A DNA stretch of 36,043 bases from Clostridium sp. (GCA_023667695.1 JAMOZY010000026.1:1-36043); one strand, 5' to 3'. Shown: positions 22,398-29,658, counted from the stretch's first letter. The notes: a model not told the origin generated them from the letters alone. Translations and numbers: made by a program.

Positions 22398-23969
22398 TTA
22401 GCTAATGGCTTCTATCTCATCCTCTAACATTGCCACCAAGGAACGCAGTACCTTCAAGGCATCCTCTGGTCTGCTCCATGGGATAGAATCGGTTGTATCA
22501 TTGCTCAACTGCCGTTCCACTTCATAAATCATCCGTTCCGCTCGTGTTACTTCATTTTCATTCGCTCTTACTGCCGGAACCGGGGCGACTGACTGCTCTT
22601 CCTGTTTTGTTTTATCCAGTGGAATCATCTCAGATAAAATATCCAAAAACATAGACCAGGTAATTTCATCATTCCTGTTTATTCTGATTCCTCTAATGGA
22701 ACACTGGAAATTAATATCACTACGTCCGCGATAACTATGGCTCTTTCCATAATTATTAATCAGGTAATCCCTTAACTTATAATAATTCTTAATCCCTTTA
22801 ACATACCGTTCTATGTCCTCATATACTTTATAAACTTCATTAGCAGAGGGAATTTTAAGTTGTTCACCGTGAACAACATTTTCTATCGCTTGAGCCTTTG
22901 TATTATTAACTGGATAAGTTTCTACGTGTTTCCAGTGATTACATCTCACACTACATTCTTTATCACAATCTCTACAACAGGAACTATTACAATTCACTCC
23001 AAGGCTGATGGCCTTTTCATGAATATTATACATATTGCAAGGCTGTTCTGAATCAAAAATACAATACTCTCTCTTTTCCTGGCTGCTATTGCACTCTGTT
23101 TCCTGACAATAAAAACAGTTGCCATCGCAGCTTTTTTGCTCTGTCAGTTTGTCAGCAGCCTCATCTCCATCACTTATTACCGAAATCATCTCCGTATCAA
23201 CATTGTAATTGCTAATTTCCATCTGCCCCGGCACTGGCTGCTCTCCATGCATCTTAAAAAAGCATTCCTTTAATTCACTTTTCGTAAGAGGTTCCAAATC
23301 AGAACCAGCCTTTTCCATGATGTATTCATATAATTCCTTCTGCTTTTCCTCCGGATAGCTTTTTGCCCTGTATATCATGGTAAACGGAACTAATCCGGTT
23401 CCGGTGATTTCCTGCAGTTGTTCTATCATTTCCGTTAATGCCATATACCGGAGCACCTGGCTTCCACTGATTCCAAACTCCTTAGCAAGCTGCTCCCGGA
23501 TATCACCCTTAAAGCCTTCCATTTTCAAGGTTTCTTTATGGTATACTAACTGCCTTCCTGTATAAATCGGATTGCTTCCCTTAATCTTATTTCGTCCATA
23601 CAGATTCGCTCCAACAAGCAGCCTCCGCTTTTGTGCCGGTTCCGGCATTGGACTAATGATACAAGGAATCTTATCCATACCTGCTTCCATTGCCCCATAT
23701 TTCCGTATATGACCGGAATATATCTCATAGATTCCTTCCTTGGTGTCAAATACTTCTATTGCTCCATGGAATCCATTTCGTTTAATTCCCTCTGCTGTAT
23801 GTCGGATATCCTCTTCGTCCATCCCAAACAGATACTTATTATCCGGATTATCATGCAGCTTATCTATTTCCAGATGCACTACGAGCGTTCCATTATTAAG
23901 AACGGAATTCTTGGAAGCTACATCCTTTAATAGCTGTGAGCCTTTTGCTTTTCCAAAATCTACTGCCAT
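22398..23969 (-). CDS. parB: ParB-family partition/regulatory protein with a cysteine-rich insertion
   Basis: 523 residues, long for ParB. The N-terminal ParB/Srx domain (~30-125) contains 'IYEIYSGHIRKYGAMEAG' and the equivalent of the arginine patch near 'PAQKRRLLVGANLYGRNK'. A helix-turn-helix follows (~150-185, 'REQLAKEFGISGSQVLRYM'). Residues ~280-345 hold 12 cysteines in short CxxxC and CxxC spacings (for example 'CDGNCFYC', 'CCRDC') plus a His, a likely zinc or Fe-S site not normal in ParB. A C-terminal helical domain follows. It lies 13 bases after parA. Palindrome site 8 lies inside the gene. This is the best candidate in the window to bind the dispersed palindromes (inference). Confidence 0.88.
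   Translation of the reverse strand: MAVDFGKAKGSQLLKDVASKNSVLNNGTLVVHLEIDKLHDNPDNKYLFGMDEEDIRHTAEGIKRNGFHGAIEVFDTKEGIYEIYSGHIRKYGAMEAGMDKIPCIISPMPEPAQKRRLLVGANLYGRNKIKGSNPIYTGRQLVYHKETLKMEGFKGDIREQLAKEFGISGSQVLRYMALTEMIEQLQEITGTGLVPFTMIYRAKSYPEEKQKELYEYIMEKAGSDLEPLTKSELKECFFKMHGEQPVPGQMEISNYNVDTEMISVISDGDEAADKLTEQKSCDGNCFYCQETECNSSQEKREYCIFDSEQPCNMYNIHEKAISLGVNCNSSCCRDCDKECSVRCNHWKHVETYPVNNTKAQAIENVVHGEQLKIPSANEVYKVYEDIERYVKGIKNYYKLRDYLINNYGKSHSYRGRSDINFQCSIRGIRINRNDEITWSMFLDILSEMIPLDKTKQEEQSVAPVPAVRANENEVTRAERMIYEVERQLSNDTTDSIPWSRPEDALKVLRSLVAMLEDEIEAIS
22861..22875. repeat. Dispersed palindrome site 8 (inside parB)
   Basis: Exact TGTTCACCGTGAACA followed by ACATT, encoding VHGEQ just after the cysteine-rich region of ParB. 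Confidence 0.9.
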
Positions 23970-23982
23970 AATTAGTTCCTCC

Positions 23983-24762
23983 TTATCCTATCATTCTATC
24001 TATAATGCAGTCAGCAAGTTCTTCATAGTCCTTTGCCACCTTTGAAGTCGGCTTATAATAACACAATGGTCTGCCGAACAGGGAAGCCTGCTTTGCATAA
24101 GTATGCCTTCTTATGGATACCGGTATATATTCATTACCAAACATTTCCTTGCAGTTCTCACTGATATACTGGTCAAAGGATTCCCGGCGGTTAATCAGAG
24201 TAAGAAATACTCCAAGAATCCGAAGTCCCGGATTGACACCATTGCTTCTTAATGCATGAATCGTATCCATCAATTCACCATATCCATCCAGACTGTCTTT
24301 ATCTACCGTTGCCGGAACCAGTACATATTCAGCTGCTGCAAGTATATTAAGAGTAAAATCGGAAATATATGGCGGACAGTCAAACAATATGTAATCATAA
24401 TCACCAGACAGACAGTCAATCGCTCCTGACATGATATATTCTGAATCCAGCTCTACAGCAGATAAGCCACGTTCTGCCGGAATCACTGATATGCCAATAT
24501 CCTTTGGTTTTGCATTGGCCCTGGTTCTGATATGTGCAGTACAGATTACCTGGTTAATGTCCCTGCCGGATAAAACATCTACGATAGTAGAAGCAATATC
24601 CGTATCATCCTCCATCAATAATGTGTTCGTGGCATTCGCCTGAGGGTCGCAATCAATTACAAGAACCTTGCTTCCTCTCTTGGCAAGAATCCCAGCCAGA
24701 TTAACGACTGTCGTTGTTTTGGCACAACCGCCCTTTTGGTTAAATACAGCAATCTTTTTCAT
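23983..24762 (-). CDS. parA: ParA/Soj-family partition ATPase
   Basis: About 259 residues with the deviant Walker A KGGCAKTTT near the N-terminus, 'VIDCDPQANATNT' (Walker A'), and 'YILFDCPPYISD' (Walker B region). It is the ATPase that positions DNA with ParB. ICEs use such systems to maintain the circular form. Two in-frame ATGs (24762, 24768) follow AAAGGAG; the first is nine bases away and is preferred. It heads the parA-parB-methylase unit, with a clear promoter at 24811-24839. Confidence 0.95.
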   Translation of the reverse strand: MKKIAVFNQKGGCAKTTTVVNLAGILAKRGSKVLVIDCDPQANATNTLLMEDDTDIASTIVDVLSGRDINQVICTAHIRTRANAKPKDIGISVIPAERGLSAVELDSEYIMSGAIDCLSGDYDYILFDCPPYISDFTLNILAAAEYVLVPATVDKDSLDGYGELMDTIHALRSNGVNPGLRILGVFLTLINRRESFDQYISENCKEMFGNEYIPVSIRRHTYAKQASLFGRPLCYYKPTSKVAKDYEELADCIIDRMIG

Positions 24763-24810
24763 AAACATGCTCTCCTTTCATAATAAAATCACTCATTGAT
24801 TACTATATAT

Positions 24811-24839
24811 ATCATACCATATATCGGTATAATTTGCAA
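24811..24839 (-). promoter_or_regulatory. Promoter of the parA operon
   Basis: TTGCAA (24834-24839), 17-base spacer, TATGAT (24811-24816) on the minus strand. The -35 lies within AAAAAGTGTTGCAAAT, nearly identical to the lipoprotein promoter and to the oriT iterons. Confidence 0.7.
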
Positions 24840-25184
24840 CACTTTTTGCTTAAATTTCATTGATTTTACGTTAATTTCTATTGTATAAATTTCGCTATTT
24901 CTCGCGTGGAGACCCCGACGTTTGAAGTCCTATTTATGTCCCCTCTTTTTCTTAATCGACGTACTTCAAACTCCCCCCTGTCATCAGATGCATACAGCAG
25001 GATAATCCTATCTTTTTCATATATGTATCTGATAACAGAAAGAATAAGCTTCACCATATGCGGAACGGTCAAGGTCTGCACTTAAAACACCGTCAGGAAT
25101 CACCTGTTGCTTATCCCCCCTCCATGTATCATTCCGGGTTCTCAATCCGGAAGCTTAACATGGCTGCAGGACAGTCTCTCCAGT

Positions 25185-25199
25185 TGTTCACCGTGAACA
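25185..25199. repeat. Dispersed palindrome site 9 (non-coding region)
   Basis: Exact TGTTCACCGTGAACA (in GTTGTTCACCGTGAACAAC) followed by ACTTT. It is the only copy that lies well away from genes, ~420 bases upstream of the parA start, where a primary centromere might be expected. Confidence 0.9.
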
Positions 25200-25288
25200 A
25201 CTTTGGCTCTTTAGTTTTTGTTTCATCGCTATACCACGATGAGATGTCACGTAACACCTCAAAAGGCAGCGGTTGACCCGTCGCGCTA

Positions 25289-25355
25289 TAACCGGTCTGC
25301 CCCCGGCATATAGGACGGTGATGAAGCCGTGTTCCATGACGGGCAGGTTATTTTT
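25289..25355 (+). ncRNA. Candidate structured RNA 3' element with terminator
   Basis: TAACC...CTGCCC pairs with GGGCAGGTTA (25341-25350) around an inner hairpin GGACGG/CCGTGTTCC (25313-25335), and the outer stem runs straight into TATTTTTAT. This looks like the terminator end of a plus-strand RNA. No RNA family was recognised and no promoter was identified. Confidence 0.35.
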
Positions 25356-25589
25356 ATGTGATTACACCTCTCAACACAACCGCCGCATTCCTGTCCGGCC
25401 GGATTTCCCCTTTTCCAATTGTAAAAATGCGTACACTTAATAAAGCTATCTGGGACCATTTTTCAAAAAATTTTCAAAAAATTGATTCCGATAACACATT
25501 GACAATATTTAGCCATAATGCTACTATGTAATTACAGCAATGCTCGTAACATGCTTCAACTACTCATTGATTATCGTTACAGCAGATGC

Positions 25590-25622
25590 AAAAAGAAGAA
25601 TCTGCCGGGATTCTTCTTTTTT
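25590..25622 (+). terminator. Strong, symmetrical intrinsic terminator
   Basis: AAAAAGAAGAATC-TGCCGG-GATTCTTCTTTTTT. A-run and T-run on opposite sides make it usable in both directions. On the minus strand it would end transcripts of the dead-relaxase operon, on the plus strand any RNA from the preceding region. Confidence 0.75.
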
Positions 25623-25630
25623 ATTTAGTC

Positions 25631-25669
25631 TCCGGGAAAGCCCATCTGGAGCAGATGTAGCTTTCCGGA
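25631..25669. other. Long two-part hairpin of unknown role
   Basis: TCCGGGAAAGC pairs with GCTTTCCGGA (one-base bulge), enclosing CATCTG/CAGATG. It lies 8 bases from the terminator. No T-run follows on either strand, so it is not a simple terminator. Confidence 0.5.
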
Positions 25670-25785
25670 AAAACATATATATTCAATTTTATTCTTGTAT
25701 GTACATTTACTGATATCTCTTATCATTTATTAAATCCTCTTGGGGCTTGGTATTTTTCTTGCCGTTTTGTCCGGCTGTGTTGCTG

Positions 25786-25935
25786 TCAGTCGCAGTATTC
25801 TCCCATAACTTCAAGTTCCGCTTCCAACTCTTCTTTCAGGTCGTCTACCAAATCCACATATTCCATTGCTTCAATACTAGCTGCCAGTATATCAATATCT
25901 CCAAAGCGACGTATAATATTTGCTAATTCCTTCAT
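25786..25935 (-). CDS. Small acidic protein coupled to the dead relaxase
   Basis: A 49-residue frame starting 'MKELANIIRRFGDID' and ending 'EVMGEYCD', strongly acidic and probably helical. Its ATG overlaps the stop of the preceding gene in an ATGA, and AGGGGG lies eight bases upstream. Both points support real, coupled translation. No family recognised. It may be a partner or DNA-mimic-like regulator, but that is a guess. Confidence 0.6.
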   Translation of the reverse strand: MKELANIIRRFGDIDILAASIEAMEYVDLVDDLKEELEAELEVMGEYCD

Positions 25936-26489
25936 CTTTGCATCCCCCTGCATGGTTTACTTTGTGGACTTATTCTTTTCTCCGGCAAAACATGATTTTT
26001 ACCCGATTCTGTTCTGCCACTTAATACCTCTTTTTCCATTTTGCATAACAAATCTGTAATTTTTTGCATTTCTCTGCCGTCATGCATATAAAGATATTTT
26101 TCTCCGGACAGGCGGGACACAGAATTAAATAATAAATGTCCATGAAGCTTCTCAGTGCTATTATGAATTGCATAGACACATTCATATTTTTCACCGATAT
26201 AAGTTTGCGCAAATTTCCGTAGAATATCTACTGCCTCTGTCTCGCCAAGCTTTTTTGCATCAAATAAAACCGTGATTTGATATCCCTGCCTCATATCTAT
26301 ATTCCCATAAGTTTTCTTGGTATTTACCATTGTCTGAAAAGCCGTATCCACATCACAATTCAACGTTCCAGTCAAAAGACCATTTCTGGTTTTCTCTGAA
26401 TCCAATATAGAATCAATCTCATTTTTCAGACCTGAAAATGAAATGTCTACACCCAATAAATTAATTACATCCATTCTAACTGTTGCCAT
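25932..26489 (-). CDS. Relaxase paralogue lacking catalytic residues
   Basis: The 185-residue protein aligns without gaps to the first ~120 residues of the relaxase at 5291-6562 ('GLLTGTLNCD', 'FAQTYIGEKYECVYAIHN', 'LHGHLLFNSVS'). The probable catalytic Tyr27 is Ser, His71 is Gln, and in motif III Asp111 is Ser and His114 is Lys; His109, His116 and His118 remain. The relaxase C-terminal half is absent. The frame is intact, starts after AAAGGGG and is coupled to a small downstream gene, so it looks maintained rather than decaying. It probably cannot nick DNA but might still bind oriT or MobC. Confidence 0.85.
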   Translation of the reverse strand: MATVRMDVINLLGVDISFSGLKNEIDSILDSEKTRNGLLTGTLNCDVDTAFQTMVNTKKTYGNIDMRQGYQITVLFDAKKLGETEAVDILRKFAQTYIGEKYECVYAIHNSTEKLHGHLLFNSVSRLSGEKYLYMHDGREMQKITDLLCKMEKEVLSGRTESGKNHVLPEKRISPQSKPCRGMQR

Positions 26490-26545
26490 ATCTACATTTC
26501 CCCTTTCTAACTTCTTTTACAATTTTTTTCATATAGACCTCCTTC

Positions 26546-27151
26546 TTAAACATAGACGCCAAAATGTGCCTTTTTCAGTTCATCCTGTGTCAACACAAGT
26601 TCCGGCTCTTTAATAATCTGTGTCAAATCCACTTTCCCACCCTTCTGTGCCTCCTTATAGCGCTCCCTCCATCTGTCAATGAGCTGCTCTGTATCATCAT
26701 ACATACAATACAATATCAGCACTAACCGCAGCTCTCTATTTTTCAAAGTATTAATACTTGCCCGGCAGATTTTATTCCTTACATTAACCACATCCCATGT
26801 ATATTTCATCTGAAGAAGGTCAAAGCAGATATAATATCCCTTCGGATATATAATTCTGGTTATTTCAAAACATATCCTAATCCGGTTGTATTGTTCAATT
26901 TCAAGATTTATCTGTTTAACAGCCGATACCAATTCCTGAATGGAATTTTGTTCATTCCGATCCACCTGCACTAGCAGTTCTGATATATCTCTATTGATAC
27001 TTGGTGCTTTTACCCTTTTATAAGATAAGGCAGCCACTTGCTCATCATGCGTTGTCACATTGGAAAGCAGCCGTCTTTGGCATTCCAGAAGTTCAGATAT
27101 AAAATTATTCCTCGATATGGTTTCTTCAATTTCTTTTATACTTAATATCAT
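26546..27151 (-). CDS. Hypothetical protein, sigma-region-4/RinA-ArpU-like (tentative)
   Basis: 201 residues, mostly helical. After a coiled N-terminal half ('NSIQELVSAVKQINLEIEQYNRI') comes 'LLQMKYTWDVVNVRNKICRASINTLKNREL', which resembles the helix-turn-helix of phage RinA/ArpU-type and sigma-region-4-like regulators. The ribosome binding site is weak (GAGAGAG). It lies in the same direction as the dead relaxase with a ~57-base gap. It could be a transcription regulator; the evidence is pattern only. Confidence 0.55.
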   Translation of the reverse strand: MILSIKEIEETISRNNFISELLECQRRLLSNVTTHDEQVAALSYKRVKAPSINRDISELLVQVDRNEQNSIQELVSAVKQINLEIEQYNRIRICFEITRIIYPKGYYICFDLLQMKYTWDVVNVRNKICRASINTLKNRELRLVLILYCMYDDTEQLIDRWRERYKEAQKGGKVDLTQIIKEPELVLTQDELKKAHFGVYV

Positions 27152-27171
27152 CTTATTCTCTCTCGTTCTTG

Positions 27172-27345
27172 TTACTTATCCAGGTTGTCAAATTCTCCCA
27201 TTTCTATGCGAAAAGCCAAATCGTTTATTTTTCGCTGGAATTGCAGCTTTAACATTTTTATTTCTTCCGGAGTTTTATTTGCATAAGCATCATCCATTAT
27301 ATGTATTTTTGTATTTCCATCTATAACGGTCTTTATGACTGCCAT
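27172..27345 (-). CDS. Small conserved-looking protein (57 aa)
   Basis: The frame starts MAVIKTVIDGNTKIHIMDDAY and ends 'EMGEFDNLDK'. AAAAGGGG lies seven bases upstream of the ATG at 27345. A short β-rich N-terminus is followed by an amphipathic helix ('TPEEIKMLKLQFQRKINDLAFRI'). It precedes the 26546-27151 gene by 20 bases and probably begins the dead-relaxase operon. No family recognised. Confidence 0.65.
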   Translation of the reverse strand: MAVIKTVIDGNTKIHIMDDAYANKTPEEIKMLKLQFQRKINDLAFRIEMGEFDNLDK

Positions 27346-27381
27346 ATGATTACCCCTTTTACTGCTGTTAATTATATCTAT

Positions 27382-28074
27382 TCATAAACCAAGTCTTTTT
27401 ATTTCTTCAATAAGGCGTTCAAAATCTGATTTCTCTTCCCCTTCCTTTCGGAGGAAGAAATCTTCATAGCATTCATATATTTTACCTCTTTTATCAACAT
27501 CACCCGGTTTAGGTGCCAGTCCTACATATACAAAATCGTTTATGTAAACCCAATCTTCTATTATTCCCTTCCTGCGCAATTCCTCGTAGGTATTCCACAT
27601 GTCCTCACTTATTGTTCTGCGATTTATGGATTCAACATTTATTTCAACATTTATTTCTTCCATTAAGCGTTCAAAATCTGATTTCTCTTCCCTTTTTTTT
27701 CGGAAGAAGAAATCCTCATAGCATTCATAAACTCCACCTATTGCATCATTCGGTTCAGGCAGCCCTATACATATCCCTTCTGTGTCAAAATATTCTCTTA
27801 TTTTCCCCTGCCTGCGCAACTCCTTGTAGGTATTCCATATGTTCTCACTTATTATTCTGTGATTTACGAATTCATCATTATCAGAAAATGAAATCTCTTC
27901 TACCCGTACATTAAATATTCTTGCAATATCAATAGCACAAGCAAGCGTTGGTTTTCTTTTTCCACTTTCCCACATGCCCACGGCACTAGAGGACACCTTC
28001 AATATATTTGCCAAATCCTTTTGGGTCATATTTTTTCTCTTTCTCAAGTCCGCCAATAATACAGTTTGTCCCAT
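27382..28074 (-). CDS. XRE-family regulator with a duplicated C-terminal module
   Basis: 230 residues. The N-terminal helix-turn-helix (~6-62, 'KNMTQKDLANILKVSSSAVGMWESGKRKP') is Cro/CI type. The rest is two copies of a ~70-residue module, each with 'ISE(N/D)(I/M)WNTY(K/E)ELRR', a short variable part, 'YECYEDFF(F/L)RK', and 'EEKSDFERL(M/I)EEI'. The DNA is also visibly duplicated, pointing to a fairly recent event. The module's role is unknown; it may sense a ligand or drive oligomerisation. It is transcribed away from the divergent promoter at 28303-28429, after the small XRE gene. Confidence 0.82.
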   Translation of the reverse strand: MGQTVLLADLRKRKNMTQKDLANILKVSSSAVGMWESGKRKPTLACAIDIARIFNVRVEEISFSDNDEFVNHRIISENIWNTYKELRRQGKIREYFDTEGICIGLPEPNDAIGGVYECYEDFFFRKKREEKSDFERLMEEINVEINVESINRRTISEDMWNTYEELRRKGIIEDWVYINDFVYVGLAPKPGDVDKRGKIYECYEDFFLRKEGEEKSDFERLIEEIKRLGL

Positions 28075-28113
28075 ATATGCTCGCTCCTTATATAAAAAGA
28101 CTTTATTTCAGAA

Positions 28114-28296
28114 TTAAAAAATCTCTTCAACATTTATTTCCAATACAGTCGCAATTTTTTTTGCCGTAGAAAGACTGGGTTTACGACTACCTTTTTCAAA
28201 TTGAGAAATTGTAGTTTGTTTTACTCCTACCCGATTACCTAATTCTGCTTGAGTTAAATGATGCTCTTTTCTAAATTTTCGTAATACTTCATTCAT
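28114..28296 (-). CDS. Small Cro-like XRE regulator
   Basis: ~60 residues, essentially one helix-turn-helix domain: 'HHLTQAELGNRVGVKQTTISQFEKGSRKPSLSTAKKIATVLE'. The ATG at 28296 lies about eight bases after AAGGA; another ATG at 28302 is in frame. It is divergent to the XRE gene at 28430, an arrangement like a phage Cro/CI switch controlling the right-hand ICE genes. Confidence 0.85.
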   Translation of the reverse strand: MNEVLRKFRKEHHLTQAELGNRVGVKQTTISQFEKGSRKPSLSTAKKIATVLEINVEEIF

Positions 28297-28302
28297 CCAC
28301 AT

Positions 28303-28429
28303 TTTCCTTTCTGATATTTCTATTTGAAATAATATTACTATTTGAAATGTTTATTGTCAATATTTTTTACTTTGGAAATAAAAAATAATTTCTAGTTGTG
28401 ATATTCTACTTTTTAGGAGGGTATTTATA
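28303..28429. promoter_or_regulatory. Divergent promoter/operator between two XRE genes
   Basis: AT-rich intergenic DNA with repeated CTATTTGAAAT (28320-28330 and 28338-28348, 18 bases apart); the first forms ATTTC-TATTT-GAAAT (28316-28330). A related TTTGGAAAT/AATTTC follows near 28371-28394. These are probable operators for the flanking regulators. Confidence 0.6.
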
Positions 28430-28807
28430 ATGATTGGCAAACAGATAAAGGAATTAAGAAAAAGCAAGCACCTTACCCAAACAGAATTAAGTGAATACCT
28501 TAATGTAGGACAAAGTACACTTGCTAATTTTGAAAATGGAAAAAGGATAATTCCTGTTGATATAATTATTAAATTAGCGAATTATTTCAATGTTACTACC
28601 GACTATCTTTTAGGTCTGTCTCCTGCTTTAAGCTCATTTTCTACCCAAGAACCTGTTCACGGTGAACAACTTTCTGAAGATGAATCTAAGCTGCTAAATA
28701 CATATCGCAGCCTTGGAGCGGACGAAAAGCAAATTGTTTTGGGAAAAGCATTGGATTTGAAATTGTCTTCTTCTGTGGAGGCAAGGAAGAAAAAAGATAT
28801 CGGGTAA
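28430..28807 (+). CDS. XRE-family (CI-like) repressor
   Basis: 125 residues. The helix-turn-helix (~5-62, 'KHLTQTELSEYLNVGQSTLANFENGKRIIP', 'YFNVTTDYLLGL') is followed by a linker carrying VHGEQL (encoded by palindrome site 10) and a short helical C-terminus ('LLNTYRSLGADEKQIVLGKALDL'). The ATG lies eight to nine bases after TAGGAGGG. It is transcribed with the DUF5710 gene. It probably governs the divergent promoter region and may hold the ICE quiescent (inference). Confidence 0.88.
   Translation: MIGKQIKELRKSKHLTQTELSEYLNVGQSTLANFENGKRIIPVDIIIKLANYFNVTTDYLLGLSPALSSFSTQEPVHGEQLSEDESKLLNTYRSLGADEKQIVLGKALDLKLSSSVEARKKKDIG
28654..28668. repeat. Dispersed palindrome site 10 (inside XRE gene)
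   Basis: TGTTCACGGTGAACA followed by ACTTT. It encodes VHGEQ between the DNA-binding and C-terminal parts of the repressor. It is the rightmost copy found. Confidence 0.9.
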
Positions 28808-28856
28808 TTCGGGATAATGTTATTGATGCAGATTTTTAACAGAGGAGGAATTTGAG

Positions 28857-29519
28857 ATGGGATTATTATTAAATGTACCTTATGCAGAAAAAGATGAGGC
28901 AAAGGCTTTAGGCGCACGCTGGAACCCAGATTTAAAGAAATGGTATGCTCCATCACCATATAAATATCCCAACTTTTATAAATGGATGGATTTACCGAGA
29001 GATGAAGTGCGAATTATTCTTATTGATCATCTTTATGTTGTCGAGGGACATCGAACCTGTTATAAATGTGGCAAAACAACAAAGGTTATGTGCTTCGGAG
29101 TTGAGGATTTTTATGAGGTTTTGAATCCGGAAGAATATGGCGATGATATAGAACTTTTTCACTATTGCACAAAGACGATTCACCTAATTCCGGATTTACC
29201 AACATCCTGTATACCATCTGATTTATGGAAGTACATGGATGATACCTTTCATTTTCATGAAGGTTATAGCAAACAAGGCGGCACATACAGAGCAAACCAT
29301 TGTCATTCTTGTGGAGCCATTCAGGGTGAATTTTATCTTTTTGCAGAACCGGATTCTCCCTTTTTTATAACCAGTCCATATGATGCTTCTCAATTAATCC
29401 TATACAAATTTCACCTGAAGAATGACTTAATCTTGGGGGATATAATCGGAGGCGACAGTCCTTGTGATGCATTTATAAAACCTAATGCAAAAATAATTGA
29501 AACGAATCAAGAAATTTGA
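28857..29519 (+). CDS. DUF5710-domain protein with zinc-ribbon-like Cys pairs
   Basis: 220 residues. The N-terminal ~45 residues ('LNVPYAEKDEAKALGARWNPDLKKWYAP') are a DUF5710 domain, often found on mobile-element primases and nucleases. Two Cys pairs follow: 'CYKCGKTTKVMCFG' (~68-81) and 'NHCHSCGAIQGEFYL' (~148-162), the latter typical of a short zinc knuckle. The start lies after GAGGAGG, 49 bases past the XRE gene, so one transcript is likely. Nucleic-acid binding is inferred; no catalytic motif is evident. Confidence 0.75.
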   Translation: MGLLLNVPYAEKDEAKALGARWNPDLKKWYAPSPYKYPNFYKWMDLPRDEVRIILIDHLYVVEGHRTCYKCGKTTKVMCFGVEDFYEVLNPEEYGDDIELFHYCTKTIHLIPDLPTSCIPSDLWKYMDDTFHFHEGYSKQGGTYRANHCHSCGAIQGEFYLFAEPDSPFFITSPYDASQLILYKFHLKNDLILGDIIGGDSPCDAFIKPNAKIIETNQEI

Positions 29520-29621
29520 AATAATATTTTGTTCTTTACATATGGGACTTCACGTAGTAAACTATGAATACAAAGGAACAATCACCCACAGGGTGGTCGA
29601 CCTGTTAGATGGTTAGAAATT

Positions 29622-29658
29622 CCACCCAATATGCGTTTAAGTATATATGGGTGGTTTT
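29622..29658 (+). terminator. Terminator after the DUF5710 gene
   Basis: CCACCC (29622-29627) pairs with GGGTGG (29649-29654), followed by TTTTC. A smaller CACCC/GGGTG hairpin lies at 29583-29595. Confidence 0.55.

Larger units (their letters stand above)
24840..25785. other. ~950-base gene-poor, structured region right of parA
   Basis: No convincing gene. A 67-codon minus-strand frame (24878-25081) lacks a ribosome binding site. The region holds palindrome site 9, a small CATCG/CGATG inverted repeat near 25224-25241, a plus-strand hairpin with T-run (25289-25355), a strong bidirectional terminator (25590-25622) and a second long hairpin (25631-25669). It may encode a plus-strand structured RNA or serve as a replication/partition locus. 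I cannot decide which. Confidence 0.5.

Noticed and set aside
24878-25081. 67-codon minus-strand frame right of parA
   Set aside because: No ribosome binding site at its GTG or at the internal ATG, no recognised domain, and it lies in a structured non-coding region.
1131-28668. CRISPR array as an explanation for the repeated palindrome
   Set aside because: Copies are 1.5-4.6 kb apart with genes between them and there are no spacers or cas genes.
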